In this document: one piece after another, positions 26,445 to 35,670 of the stretch
Layout: each line of letters begins with the position of its first letter
Position numbering within the stretch: the first letter of the stretch is position 1
From: Clostridiales bacterium
Lineage (GTDB): Bacteria > Bacillota > Clostridia > Christensenellales > Pumilibacteraceae
Length of the DNA: 64,000 bases
Direction: 5' to 3'
Assembly: GCA_022508505.1 (NCBI GenBank)
Contig: JAFLVC010000006.1
Coordinates: forward strand, 62,001-126,000
Made by a program: the position numbers and the translations under genes
Notes under the pieces: model-generated
Told to the model about the DNA's origin: nothing
The model's input: only the letters and a program-made list of their open reading frames with translations
Databases searched by the model: none

Positions 26445-29282
26445 ATGATGAGAAACGCAAAGAATACGATTATATTCGATAACCGCATCAAGCGCACGGC
26501 AATAGTCGCCGCAATCATTTTGCTGCTCACTGCGATCGCGAGTGCGCTCTTGACCTTCCGCGCGGTCGACGTTTCGGCGGAAACGCGTGCGGGCAAGGCC
26601 AACACGATAACCCTTCACGTCTACGACACCGGAAAAGGATACAGCACTCTCGGAACTTGGATATGGATGCGCGGCTCGTCGGGCATACCGACGGAGGGCG
26701 GCTACATTGCGGACGGCGAGCAGTTCGTCAAGGAAGCGGAAAACAACACAGCGTACTCGTTCGACAGGACTTTCTCTGCGGGCGACATCGCAAAGATGAG
26801 AGAAGGCACGCTTTTGGGCTTTCTCGTATGCACCAACGACCCCAATGTGAGCGGCTCGGCCGTTTGGGGCAAGTACAAAAAACAGACCGCCGACGTGTTT
26901 GTCGATATCTCGCGCGTACTCGACTCTAACGGCCATGCGGACGTTTATTATGTCAGAGGAGATACGGTAGCATATACCGACGTGGAGGCTGCAAAGATGG
27001 CACTCGAAAAAGTTAAAAGCGCAAGATTTACCGGCAAGAATGCGACCTCCGTCGACGTGGCGTTCGATTCGACGACCATTCTCACGCCGAATACGACCGT
27101 CGAGCTTCACCAAAACGGCGAAAAGATTTCCGAGACCAAAGCCGTGCTCGCGGCGGGACTTCAGACGGCGTACGACGCGACCGCGAAGTTTACAGGCGTT
27201 TCGTTCGACTTTGCGTCGAGCTACATGCTCTACATAAAGGACGTGCCGACCGGCGCCGCCGTTTCCATGAACGCGTTTATCGACGACGTCGACTTTATAA
27301 AGACGTACGAGTGCGAGGACACGCAGAGCCTCGAGTACGGCGCGATTTACTCGCCCGAAAAGACGACGTTCCGCGTGTGGGCGCCGTTCGCGACGTCGGT
27401 TGAGGTCAACCTCTACGACAACGGAACCTCGGGCGACGCAACCTCCGTCCTCAAATGCAAAAAGCGCATTCCCGAAGGCGGCAAGTGGGGCGGCGTTTGG
27501 GAAACCGACGTCAGCGACGATTTGGTCGGCGTCTACTACACCTACACCGTCGATAACGGCGGGCTCATAACCGAAACAATCGACCCGTATGCCAAGGCGG
27601 CGGGCGTAAACGGCATGCGCGGCATGGTGGTCGACCTCGACGCGACCGATCCCGAGGGCTGGGAGAACGACAAGCATCTTTACGGGCTTTTCCCCGACCG
27701 CGCCGACACCCCCATAGTGTGGGAGGTTCAGGTCAAGGACTTCTCGTCGTCCGCCGACTCCGGCATGAAGTACAAGGGCAAGTACCTCGCGTTCACCGAG
27801 GAAAACACGACTGTGCCCGGCAAGCCCAATCTTCCGACGGGCGTCAACTACCTGAAACAGCTCGGCATAACCTACGTGCACCTCAACCCCGTCTACGACT
27901 TCGCGACGGTTGACGAGAGCGATATGTCGATAGCGGACGACACTCACGACAACTTCAATTGGGGCTACGATCCGCAAAACTACAACGTGCCCGAGGGTTC
28001 GTACTCCACCGATCCGACGCGCGGCGAGGTGCGCATAACCGAGTTTAAGCAGATGGTCATGGCGCTCCACAAGGCGGGGATAGGCGTCATCATGGACGTC
28101 GTTTACAACCACACCTACGCGACGGGCGGGCAGGCGCTCAACGACACCGTTCCCAATTACTACCACCGCACCGACAATAACGGCGCGTTCACCGACGATT
28201 CGGGCTGCGGCAACGGCACCGCTTCCGAGCGCACGATGATGCGCAAGTACATGATTGAATCGCTCAAGTATTGGGCGACCGAGTACCACGTCGACGGCTT
28301 CCGCTTCGACCTCATGGGTATTCACGACACGCGCACGCTCAACATGATTCGCGACATGTTCGACGAGGAAGTCGAGGACGGCAAGCATATACTCATGTAC
28401 GGCGAGCCGTGGTCGGGCGACGGCGGTTACGTCGCAGCTTCGTACACCAACCGCGTCAATGCGACCAAAACTCAGCTCGCGGGCGTCGGCAAGTACACCT
28501 ACAACGGCGACAACGGTTATCTTACGAGCGAAGCCAACAATATGTTCAAGCAGAACAGCTGGGATTGGGCGTACAACACCACAAAAGCGCTCAAGGACAG
28601 AATAGCGATTTTCGGCGACAGCGGCAGAAACGCGCTCCGCGGCGACAACAAGCCGGGACAGGGCTGGGCCAACGGCAATACCGGAACGGTAGGCGGCGTT
28701 CAGAAAATGATGGAGGGCTACTGCGGCACGAGCGGCTACGGCATAACGTCGAGAAACGGCTCGCAGAGCGTGGCGTACGCTGCGGCGCACGACAACTACA
28801 CGCTGTGGGATCAGATGGTCGGCGCCCCCGCAGGTGAGCAGACGCCGCTCGTCTACGATTATCCCGACACGTACAAGATGAATAGTTGCAAGCTCATTGC
28901 GAGCGCATACCTGCTTTCCATGGGCATTCCGTTCATGCTCGCGGGCGAGGAGATGGGCAGGACCAAGTACGGCAACCACAACTCGTACAACTCGCCGTCA
29001 AAGGTCAATCAGCTCGTGTGGTCGCGTCAGGAAAAGTTCTCCGACCTGTTGGATACCTTCAAGGCGCTCATCAAGCTCCGCCTCGACAACCACGACACGT
29101 ACTCTTACTACTCCGCTTGCACCAACCCCGCCGCGTGCTATTATAACTTTGACGGTACAGGCGGCGCCGTGCTTAAGTTTACGAAATGGGAAGTGGGCAA
29201 CCTCGGCATTTCGGGCACTCTCAACGCCAACACCAAGCACGGAACGATAACCGACGGCAAGGGGAACGACATTAGTTTTTAG
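26445..29282 (+). CDS. Secreted pullulanase type I (GH13)
   Basis: Pullulanases cut alpha-1,6 branch points in pullulan and starch. The 945-residue protein has a signal/anchor segment (about residues 22-42) and an N-terminal CBM41-like domain (TLHVYDTGKGYSTLGTWIW). A CBM48 region (TTFRVWAPFATSVEVNLYD) leads into a GH13 barrel with the pullulanase motif NWGYDPQNYNVPEGSY. The catalytic residues are the nucleophile Asp622 (GFRFDLMG), the acid Glu654 (MYGEPWSG) and Asp783 (AAHDNYTLWD). DVVYNHTY is conserved region I. It shares an operon with the upstream lipoprotein, suggesting alpha-glucan capture and cleavage at the cell surface. Confidence 0.95.
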   Translation: MMRNAKNTIIFDNRIKRTAIVAAIILLLTAIASALLTFRAVDVSAETRAGKANTITLHVYDTGKGYSTLGTWIWMRGSSGIPTEGGYIADGEQFVKEAENNTAYSFDRTFSAGDIAKMREGTLLGFLVCTNDPNVSGSAVWGKYKKQTADVFVDISRVLDSNGHADVYYVRGDTVAYTDVEAAKMALEKVKSARFTGKNATSVDVAFDSTTILTPNTTVELHQNGEKISETKAVLAAGLQTAYDATAKFTGVSFDFASSYMLYIKDVPTGAAVSMNAFIDDVDFIKTYECEDTQSLEYGAIYSPEKTTFRVWAPFATSVEVNLYDNGTSGDATSVLKCKKRIPEGGKWGGVWETDVSDDLVGVYYTYTVDNGGLITETIDPYAKAAGVNGMRGMVVDLDATDPEGWENDKHLYGLFPDRADTPIVWEVQVKDFSSSADSGMKYKGKYLAFTEENTTVPGKPNLPTGVNYLKQLGITYVHLNPVYDFATVDESDMSIADDTHDNFNWGYDPQNYNVPEGSYSTDPTRGEVRITEFKQMVMALHKAGIGVIMDVVYNHTYATGGQALNDTVPNYYHRTDNNGAFTDDSGCGNGTASERTMMRKYMIESLKYWATEYHVDGFRFDLMGIHDTRTLNMIRDMFDEEVEDGKHILMYGEPWSGDGGYVAASYTNRVNATKTQLAGVGKYTYNGDNGYLTSEANNMFKQNSWDWAYNTTKALKDRIAIFGDSGRNALRGDNKPGQGWANGNTGTVGGVQKMMEGYCGTSGYGITSRNGSQSVAYAAAHDNYTLWDQMVGAPAGEQTPLVYDYPDTYKMNSCKLIASAYLLSMGIPFMLAGEEMGRTKYGNHNSYNSPSKVNQLVWSRQEKFSDLLDTFKALIKLRLDNHDTYSYYSACTNPAACYYNFDGTGGAVLKFTKWEVGNLGISGTLNANTKHGTITDGKGNDISF

Positions 29283-29310
29283 ATTAGATAAGAAAATAAG
29301 AAATAAGAGG

Positions 29311-29363
29311 GACAGTCCCTCAGTCTCCTAAAGGCGACAGCTCCCCTTACACAGGGGAGCCGA
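29311..29363. repeat. Dispersed palindromic repeat, single unit
   Basis: One unit with CAGTCTCCTAAAGGCGACAG and a CTCCCCTTACACAGGGGAG palindrome, ending GCCGAATA. It sits directly between the pullulanase stop and its terminator. Confidence 0.7.
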
Positions 29364-29372
29364 ATAAAGATG

Positions 29373-29402
29373 AAGCGACGGATATAGATGCCGTCGCTTT
29401 TT
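29373..29402 (+). terminator. Intrinsic terminator after the pullulanase gene
   Basis: AAGCGACGG pairs perfectly with CCGTCGCTT around a 9-nt loop and is followed by TTT. The loop (ATATAGATG) resembles loops of the GCGCGAG terminator family. Confidence 0.8.
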
Positions 29403-29405
29403 GAT

Positions 29406-29585
29406 TGAACCCATTTCGGCGCTCCGCGCCACTTTCCACTTTGAATGCTGTCGCATTAAAAGGGGAAAGCAAGACGCGAAGTAATAGGGCGTTGCGCATT
29501 GATTACCGTAACGCCTCGCTGTCCGCTTTTCCCGCGTATGCGGGTAAATGGGAAAGTGCCCCGAAGGGGCGAAAGGGGTTTTGCG
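29406..29585. repeat. 'CCCCTTTCGGCGCT' intergenic repeat, copy 1
   Basis: About 180 bp begin with ACCCATTTCGGCGCTCCGCGCCACTTTCC-type sequence (described in parts) and include an AAAAGGGGAAAGC segment, a GACGCGAAGTAA segment and a closing GAAAGTGCCCCGAAGGGGCGAAAGGGG. A related element lies at 35115-35288 and a fragment at 35669-35697. Confidence 0.55.
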
Positions 29586-29663
29586 GCGCTTTGCGCCGCA
29601 CTCTCTGAAATTCGCGCGAAGCGCACCTTAATTATTCACTATTCACTCTTATCTCTTATCTAA

Positions 29664-29685
29664 GGCGCATTGCGCCGTTTTTTTC
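29664..29685 (+). terminator. Possible intrinsic terminator
   Basis: GGCGC-ATT-GCGCC forms a short perfect hairpin followed by GTTTTTTT. It lies 20 bp before the next promoter and may insulate it. Confidence 0.6.
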
Positions 29686-29695
29686 GCTTTAAGGG

Positions 29696-29724
29696 TTGCA
29701 AAAAGGCAAAAGTTGTGGTAAACT
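29696..29724 (+). promoter_or_regulatory. Promoter for the GH78-like gene
   Basis: TTGCAA (29696-29701) and TAAACT (29719-29724) have 17-bp spacing. The boxes are imperfect but correctly placed. Confidence 0.5.
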
Positions 29725-29766
29725 AAAAATGTTATATGTCCAAAATGCGCGGTGAAAGAGGATATT

Positions 29767-31932
29767 ATGAGCAAAGTCGATGAGCCTACGTTACTTTTTT
29801 CAAAATCCAAGTGGATATGGGCGGCGGACGCCACTCACAGGGGCGCGTGCGTCGTCATGCGGAAAACGCTGTCGTTCGGCACCGAAAGGCCGCCTGCGCG
29901 CGCGCTTTGCCGCGCCGCTTGCGAGACGCACTATTATTTGTACGTCAACGGTCATGCCGCAGTGTGGCACGGCGGGTTGAGCCGCGGCAAGCAGGCGTAT
30001 TACGACGAGTTCGACATCGCAAAGTTCCTCATGAAGGGTGACAACGTGATCGTCGTTTACTGCCAATACTACGGAAACGACGGGCGCGACCTCGTGACCG
30101 CGCCGCGCGCCGGATTTATCTTCGAGTGCAACGACCTCAATATTTACAGCGACGAGAGCTTTTTGGTTTACGACAACGTCGCGTATAAACAGACGAAGCC
30201 CGTCAACTGCTGCTATGCCGGAAACAACATGATGTACGACGCTTCGCTCGAAGGTCAGATTCAGAACGTACTCATGCCGTCGTTCAATTCGTCGCTCTTT
30301 CAGCCGGCGACGGTTTTGAGCGAGTATCCGGACGAGTTGTCGGGGACGCTTTTGCCGCGACCGCTACCTTTGGACAGGTTTTCGGCGCAGCCTGTAATCG
30401 GGCGCGTCAAAAAGTCGACCGACCAGTTCGCGGGCGACACATACACGATAGAGCTTCCCCGCGAAATGCGCGTGACGCCGTACATGGAAGTCACGGGCAA
30501 CGGTCAGGAAAGGATAAGAATTTACACGGATAAGAGCGCGTGCCGTGGCACGTTCGGCGACGAGGCGAGCGTCTATAACGCCTACACGATCGAATACCTG
30601 ACAAAGCCGACGGTCAACATCTTCGAGGGGCTTCTCCCCATGACGGGCGAAAAGCTGATTTTTTCCATGCCGCGCACCGTCAAGGTGATGAAGCTCGGCT
30701 ACCGCGAGATAGGCTACGACGCCGAGCCGACCTGCGTTTTCCAGACGGACAACGCGCGGGTGAACGCACTGTTCGGCAAGGCGATGAACACACTCTACGC
30801 GTGCATGGGCTCTACTATCGTCGATACGCCAGAGCGCGAGCGCACGCTGTGGTTAGGTGACGGTTCGATAGCGGCGCGAGCGCTTTATCTCGGTTTTAAC
30901 GGAGCGGCGCCGCTCGTCAAAAAGGCGATCGACGACATTCTCGACTACAGGGACGGCGAGGTGCTTAACAGCTGCGTGCCCGGAAATCTTCCCGTCGACA
31001 TGCCGGCTCACGGACTGCTGGCGCTCGGCGAGTACGGCATTTTTGCGCAGTACAGAAACTTCGTCGGCGACCTCGAGCTGTTGCGTCGCGAGCACGAAAG
31101 CCTGTGCGACTACCTCATGATGTGGGAAATGACAGAACACGGCGTTGCGCTCCGCGACGGCAGCAGGCGGTGGTACGACAATCTCTACAACGTAGACGAG
31201 CCATTAATCGAAAACGCGCTGTACTATTCGGCGTGCAAGTACATGGTGGAGCTCGGCAATACCCTCGGCGGCATAGATTATCTCGAAACGCTCGAGGACA
31301 GAATGGATAACATTGCGGACTACATCGAAAGCTGCTGGGACGGCTTGGGCTACATCTCGCGCGAGGACGGGTATGACGATCGGGCAAACGCGCTAATCGC
31401 GCTCAGCGGACTCGTCCCCGACGACAGAAAGGCGGACGTTGCGCGCCTTCTTTGCTCGACGCACAGTGCTTCGCCCTATCTCGAGTGGGCGGTCATCGAG
31501 GCGCTCGGCGCGCTCGGCAGAAAGGACCTTGCATTGAAGCGTTTCGAATCGCGCTATGCGCTTCTTGCCGACTCGGAGAGCTCGACGCTCGGCGAGGACT
31601 TTAACGGCTACGGTTCGAGCTGTCAGAGCTATCAGTCGGCGGTCATTTCCGAGCTCGTCACCGTTTTCGGCGGCATAGATATCAAAAAAGGCGCGACCCA
31701 CATAACAATCACGCCTGACTTTACTGCGCTCAAGGATCTCCGTTGCTCGCTCAAGCTCGCGACGGGCGAGCTCGACGTGCGCTACAAATACTCGAGCACG
31801 CGTATAGACATCGTGGTAGAAAACCACACTACCGCTAAGGTCGCGCTCGAAATTATTCCCGAACTCATCGGGCGCGGCAACGAACGCAAAAAAATAACTA
31901 TCAACAAGGGCAAGAATAAGTTTACGATATAA
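29767..31932 (+). CDS. GH78-like alpha-L-rhamnosidase-related glycosidase
   Basis: This 721-residue protein resembles family GH78 six-hairpin glycosidases, which release rhamnose from plant glycans and related substrates. The N-terminus SKWIWAADATHRGACVVMRKTLSF fits the family's opening beta-domain (W-[IV]-W, then a kinase-like FRK pattern). VDTPERERTLWLGDGSIAARALYLGF corresponds to the conserved DCP.RE..GW.GDA start of the (alpha/alpha)6 barrel. No signal peptide is seen, so it probably acts on imported oligosaccharides. The ATG at 29767, just after AGAGG, is chosen over GTG at 29752. Substrate is uncertain, since the family motif is altered (LWLGDG). Confidence 0.7.
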   Translation: MSKVDEPTLLFSKSKWIWAADATHRGACVVMRKTLSFGTERPPARALCRAACETHYYLYVNGHAAVWHGGLSRGKQAYYDEFDIAKFLMKGDNVIVVYCQYYGNDGRDLVTAPRAGFIFECNDLNIYSDESFLVYDNVAYKQTKPVNCCYAGNNMMYDASLEGQIQNVLMPSFNSSLFQPATVLSEYPDELSGTLLPRPLPLDRFSAQPVIGRVKKSTDQFAGDTYTIELPREMRVTPYMEVTGNGQERIRIYTDKSACRGTFGDEASVYNAYTIEYLTKPTVNIFEGLLPMTGEKLIFSMPRTVKVMKLGYREIGYDAEPTCVFQTDNARVNALFGKAMNTLYACMGSTIVDTPERERTLWLGDGSIAARALYLGFNGAAPLVKKAIDDILDYRDGEVLNSCVPGNLPVDMPAHGLLALGEYGIFAQYRNFVGDLELLRREHESLCDYLMMWEMTEHGVALRDGSRRWYDNLYNVDEPLIENALYYSACKYMVELGNTLGGIDYLETLEDRMDNIADYIESCWDGLGYISREDGYDDRANALIALSGLVPDDRKADVARLLCSTHSASPYLEWAVIEALGALGRKDLALKRFESRYALLADSESSTLGEDFNGYGSSCQSYQSAVISELVTVFGGIDIKKGATHITITPDFTALKDLRCSLKLATGELDVRYKYSSTRIDIVVENHTTAKVALEIIPELIGRGNERKKITINKGKNKFTI

Positions 31933-31972
31933 GCCCGTATCGCCGCGGCAGTCCTGCCGCATGACGGAGACC

Positions 31973-33265
31973 ATGAAACAAAAAATACTACTCACATATA
32001 TCGAATCGGGGTTTGGGCATATATCGTCGCTTGACAGTATTCACGCCGCGCTCGAAGAGCAATACTCCGACGTATACGACATACAAAAGAGCTATATCAT
32101 GCGCGACGACGGTCTGCCGCATCTTCAGCGCATGGAAAAATTTATCATCAAGCAGGTTCAAAACACCAACAGACTGCCTTGGTTCGGCGACTTCGCTTTT
32201 ACCGTCATACGCTTTTTCGGCAGCGATCACCTCATGCGCTTTTTCCACCGCCAAATGAACGGCAAGTCGTGGAAGGAGGGTTTGGCGGCGCTCGAAAAGC
32301 GCAAGCCCGACGTGATCGTCACGAATCATTACTTTACAAACATGCTCGCCGTCGACTACAAGCAGAAGATCGACCCCGAGGTCAAGATAATCAACTACAA
32401 TCCCGACTGCACGCTCCACACGTTTTGGGACAAGCGCGACGGCATATTCGTCGTAAACAACAAGTACGCGTTCGACAGAGCGCTCAAGTTCAAGTTCAAA
32501 AAGGAAAACCTCCGCGAAGTTGCGCCGTGCGTGCGCGAGTGCGTCGAACAGTGTAACCTCACGCGGCAAGAGCTTCGCGAAAAGCACGGGCTGCCGCAGG
32601 ACAAGTTTACCGTCGCAATCGCCGACGGCGGCTATATGATGGGGCGGGGGCCTAAGTTTGCCAAGGCGCTCATAAAGAGCGGGCTGCCTATAACGATGCT
32701 CGTCATTGCCGGCGACAACGAAGAGCGCTATGAGGAATTCACCGCAATCGCAGAGGGCAGGGGCAAGCTCAAGCTCGGCGAGGGCGCGACGCTCAAGGTC
32801 TACAGGTTCATGAAAGAGGCGTACGAGCTGTACGGCGCGGCGGACCTCCTTTTGACCAAGGGCGGACCGAACGCCGTTCTCGACAGTATTTATATGGACA
32901 CCCCCGTCATGATAAACTACTCCCCGCACGTCATCGAAAAGGGCACGGTCAGGACGTATATAAGAGAGCTCGGCTGCGGCGAAAAACAGGGCAACCGCAA
33001 AAAGGCGGTAAAACGGATTTCTCAAATGATGACGGACCGCACCGACCTCGATGCGTACGCCGAGAATATCAAAAAGCTCAAGGAAAAAGGCAACGGAGCT
33101 TCGGCGGTGGCGGCAATCATCGACGGGCTTGCAAAAGAACAGCGCGAGGCGAGGCGGGATCGCGGCATAATTTACGACTGCGACAATGCCGACGACGATA
33201 AGCCGCAGGCGGAAGGCGTGGAAAGCGTCGGCGCGGAGCATTCGGAGATGACGTCTTCACAATGA
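31973..33265 (+). CDS. GT28-family glycolipid glycosyltransferase (MGDG synthase/UgtP-like)
   Basis: This 430-residue protein resembles the MGDG synthase/UgtP branch of GT28, which transfers a sugar from UDP-sugar to diacylglycerol at the inner membrane face. It begins with the family pattern LLTYIESGFGHISSLDSIHAAL, has a central TNHYFTNMLAVDYKQK segment, and the C-terminal nucleotide-sugar site ADLLLTKGGPNAVLDSIYMDTPVMIN (normally TKPGG). The hydrophilic tail of about 40 residues is probably disordered. The start at 31973 is preferred from alignment; ATG 31961 has no ribosome binding site. It overlaps the PlsC-like gene by 4 bp (ATGA). Confidence 0.8.
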   Translation: MKQKILLTYIESGFGHISSLDSIHAALEEQYSDVYDIQKSYIMRDDGLPHLQRMEKFIIKQVQNTNRLPWFGDFAFTVIRFFGSDHLMRFFHRQMNGKSWKEGLAALEKRKPDVIVTNHYFTNMLAVDYKQKIDPEVKIINYNPDCTLHTFWDKRDGIFVVNNKYAFDRALKFKFKKENLREVAPCVRECVEQCNLTRQELREKHGLPQDKFTVAIADGGYMMGRGPKFAKALIKSGLPITMLVIAGDNEERYEEFTAIAEGRGKLKLGEGATLKVYRFMKEAYELYGAADLLLTKGGPNAVLDSIYMDTPVMINYSPHVIEKGTVRTYIRELGCGEKQGNRKKAVKRISQMMTDRTDLDAYAENIKKLKEKGNGASAVAAIIDGLAKEQREARRDRGIIYDCDNADDDKPQAEGVESVGAEHSEMTSSQ

Positions 33266-34224
33266 ACACGAAGGCATATCGCGAAATGTTTAAAATGCTG
33301 CTGGACGCCGGCGAGCTCCCGCAGGACATATACGACAAGGTTATTTCCGAGATTGACGCGGACGGCAAGATGACCGTGCGCGTTTACAACATGTATCTCG
33401 AAGAGCTTGAACGCCGTCGGCTGTTTGCTGTCGACGGCGCACCTTTTACTACAAAAAACAGCGCGAGAACGGACGGCACGTACGTCTATAAGCGCCCAAA
33501 AAATCCGTTCTGGCACATTCACCGCGCGATTTGGGCGACGATTGGCAAGATTGTCGGGTTTTTGGCGAGCGGGATAGGCTACGGGTTTTGGCATTTCCCG
33601 AGAAAGGAAAAGAAAAAACTGAAAGGCGTCGGCGCGTGTATCACCGTTTCCAACCACGTCGGCTATCTCGACGGCGGGCTTACGCGGCGGGCGCTCGGCA
33701 TGAAAAAACAGTACATAATCGTAGCGCCGCACAACTGCAAGAGAAACCTCGGCGGCGCCATACTCAAAAGCGCGATCGCCGTGCCGCTCCCCATATCCTT
33801 TCACGGCGTCAAGCCGTTCAACGAAATGCTTGAATACCTTAAAGATAAGGGCGCGGCGCTCCATTTCTACGCCGAAAAGAGCATGTGGATAAGGTACAGA
33901 AAGCCGCGGCCGTACCAAGACGGCGCGTTCTTCTACGCGGACAAGCTGGATGTTCCCATAGTGCCCATGCTGTATTGCTTTAAGGAAAGCAGGGGACTCA
34001 GAAAACTTTTCGGAATGCCGCGGGCGGTCATTCGTGTCGCCGATCCCATATATCCCAACGCGGAGCTGTCTCACGCCGAGCGCAGAAAAGATCTCAGGGA
34101 ACGCACGGAAGAAGCAACCAAAAAGCTTTACGAGGAGTTTTACGGGATCGAACTCGAATACCTGCCGCCGCTCGAGGTGACAGACGCCCAAACGGACGGC
34201 GAGCAAACGCTTGAAAAAGTTTGA
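33262..34224 (+). CDS. PlsC-like 1-acyl-glycerol-3-phosphate acyltransferase family protein
   Basis: This 320-residue protein has an acyltransferase domain in residues about 120-260. The catalytic HX4D motif reads SNHVGYLDGG, and the second motif (usually EGTR) is altered to EKSMW. About 95 residues of mostly charged sequence precede it. One hydrophobic segment (IWATIGKIVGFLASGIGYGF, about residues 90-109) could anchor it. Start/stop overlap with the GT28 gene implies co-translation, so the pair probably builds or remodels membrane glycolipids. Confidence 0.82.
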   Translation: MNTKAYREMFKMLLDAGELPQDIYDKVISEIDADGKMTVRVYNMYLEELERRRLFAVDGAPFTTKNSARTDGTYVYKRPKNPFWHIHRAIWATIGKIVGFLASGIGYGFWHFPRKEKKKLKGVGACITVSNHVGYLDGGLTRRALGMKKQYIIVAPHNCKRNLGGAILKSAIAVPLPISFHGVKPFNEMLEYLKDKGAALHFYAEKSMWIRYRKPRPYQDGAFFYADKLDVPIVPMLYCFKESRGLRKLFGMPRAVIRVADPIYPNAELSHAERRKDLRERTEEATKKLYEEFYGIELEYLPPLEVTDAQTDGEQTLEKV

Positions 34225-34239
34225 AAGTTAGTGTATACT
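34211..34239 (+). promoter_or_regulatory. Promoter for the parA-like gene
   Basis: TTGAAA (34211-34216) and TATACT (34234-34239) are spaced by 17 bp. The -35 box lies inside the last codons of the PlsC-like gene. Confidence 0.55.
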
Positions 34240-34284
34240 GTATTCAATCACAGCAACATATAATCACACATGGGATAAAGAATT

Positions 34285-35100
34285 ATGGCAAAAACTATAG
34301 CAATAGCCAATCAAAAGGGCGGCGTCGGAAAGACGACGACTTGCGTAAATCTTGCGGCGTTCTTTGCGGCGTTCGGCAAGCATGTTCTCGTCATCGACAA
34401 CGACCCGCAGGGCAACGCGTCGAGCGGACTCGGCATCGAAAAGCACAAGGTCAAAAAGTCGGTTTACAGCCTTATCGTCGGCGACTGCACGGCAAAAGAG
34501 GCGATAGTCGGAACGGGCGTGGACGGGCTTGACATCATTCCGTCCAACATCGACCTCGCGGGCGCGGAGGTCGAGCTCGTCGGGCTCGAAAACCGCGAAA
34601 ATTCGCTCAAGCGCGCGATCGCGTCCATAAAGAACGACTACGACTACATATTCATCGACTGCCCGCCGTTTATCGGGCTGCTGACGCTAAACGCGCTTAC
34701 GGCGGCGGACTCCATACTTATTCCCATGCAGGGCGAGTACTTCGCGCTCGAGGGTCTCAGCCAGCTGATGAACACCATTAAGCTGACCAAAAAGATTTTA
34801 AACCCGTCGCTCGAAATAGAGGGCGTCGTCGTCACCATGTTCAATTCGCGGACAAACCTCGTCAACTCTGTCGCGGAGGAGATTACGCGCTACTTCGGTA
34901 AGAAGGCGTTTTCGACGCGAATTCCGAGAAGCGTCAGGCTCGCCGAAGCGCCGTCGTTCGGGCTGCCCATTACGCAGTTCGACCCGACGTCCACGGGCGG
35001 TATCGCGTACAAAAACCTCGCAGAGGAAATGCTCAACCGCAACCGCGATCCGTTCACTCCCATTAAGAACCTGTCGGCATTGAAGAAGAAAAATCAATAA
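34285..35100 (+). CDS. ParA/Soj family ATPase (orphan)
   Basis: ParA/Soj ATPases segregate DNA or position other cargo. The 271-residue protein has the deviant Walker A KGGVGKTT (residues 11-18), the LVIDNDPQGNASSGLG motif, the Walker B YDYIFIDCPPFIGLLTLNALTAADS and the C-terminal IPRSVRLAEAPSFGLPITQFDPTSTGG, all typical of chromosomal Soj. A parB gene, normally next to soj, is absent; repeats and a broken endonuclease gene follow. It may serve a ParB encoded elsewhere or position another cargo. Confidence 0.93.
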   Translation: MAKTIAIANQKGGVGKTTTCVNLAAFFAAFGKHVLVIDNDPQGNASSGLGIEKHKVKKSVYSLIVGDCTAKEAIVGTGVDGLDIIPSNIDLAGAEVELVGLENRENSLKRAIASIKNDYDYIFIDCPPFIGLLTLNALTAADSILIPMQGEYFALEGLSQLMNTIKLTKKILNPSLEIEGVVVTMFNSRTNLVNSVAEEITRYFGKKAFSTRIPRSVRLAEAPSFGLPITQFDPTSTGGIAYKNLAEEMLNRNRDPFTPIKNLSALKKKNQ

Positions 35101-35114
35101 CGTCGCTGTGTTCG

Positions 35115-35288
35115 AACCCCTTTCGGCGCTCCGCGCCACTTTCCCCTTTGATCGCTTCGCGCTAAAAGGGGACAGCGAGACGCGTCGATAATCGAAGTGC
35201 GAAGCTCTGTTACTTCGCGTCTCGCCTCCCACTTTTAATACGAAGTATTCAAAGGGGGAGGTGTCGGCAACGCCGACGGTGGGGGTTT
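35115..35288. repeat. 'CCCCTTTCGGCGCT' intergenic repeat, copy 2
   Basis: It begins AACCCCTTTCGGCGCTCCG, continues with a CCCCTTTGAT...AAAAGGGG arm, a GAGACGCG...CGCGTCTC inverted repeat and ends with GGGGGAGGTGTCGGCAACGCC. It lies just upstream of the DUF559 pseudogene. A fragment of the same repeat in the same orientation lies at its 3' end. Confidence 0.6.
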
Positions 35289-35310
35289 ATTTCAAAAAAT
35301 AGGAGTTATT

Positions 35311-35670
35311 ATGCCCAATTCGAAGATACATAACGACAGGCTTTTGGCGCGGTCACGGGCTTTGCGAAGCGGCATGACCGAGCATGAGCGGAAGTTATGG
35401 TACTGCTATCTGAACAAGTGCAGGTTTAAATTCAAGCGACAGGTTACATTCGGCAATTATATAGCCGATTTTTATTGCCAAAAAGCTCGGCTCGTCATAG
35501 AGCTTGACGGGGATTGACATTTCCGAAAAGACGCCGCAGACTACGACGCGCGGCGGGACGCGTTTATGAGAAGCTACGGCTTTACGGTTTTGAGATATAC
35601 CAACGTCGACATCAACGACAATTTCGACGGCGTGTGTATGGATATCGAAAATCATTTGATTGATGCTTGA
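35311..35670 (+). pseudogene. DUF559 endonuclease-like gene interrupted by a nonsense codon
   Basis: DUF559 proteins are short, Vsr/PD-(D/E)XK-type predicted endonucleases. The frame reads 68 residues (MTEHERKLWYCYLNKCRFKFKRQVTFGNYIADFYCQ described in part, then LVIELDGD). It then hits TGA at 35515-35517 and continues in frame for 51 more typical residues (HFRKDAADYDARRDAF, then FTVLRYTNVDI) to TGA at 35668-35670. The stop stands where the family has a residue before His (ELDG-x-H), consistent with a single-base change such as TCA to TGA. The whole frame is about 119 codons, the family length. TGA is a normal stop elsewhere here. Confidence 0.8.

Larger units (their letters stand above)
29283..29766. 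other. Non-coding stretch with repeats, terminators and a promoter
   Basis: This 484-bp gap contains a palindromic repeat (29311-29363), a terminator (29373-29402), a 'CCCCTTTCGGCGCT' repeat (29406-29585), a second terminator-like hairpin (29664-29685) and the promoter of the next gene. I see no gene in it. Confidence 0.6.

Noticed and set aside
25608-28979. Long minus-strand open frame (over 1,100 codons) opposite the lipoprotein and pullulanase genes
   Set aside because: It is a shadow created by GC-rich codon usage on the plus strand. It lacks a ribosome binding site and its translation is Arg/Val/Ala/His-rich with no family signature.
35515-35517. TGA recoded as an amino acid (for example selenocysteine) in the DUF559 gene
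   Set aside because: No selenocysteine insertion hairpin is evident and the family has no Cys or Sec there. TGA ends many intact genes in this window.
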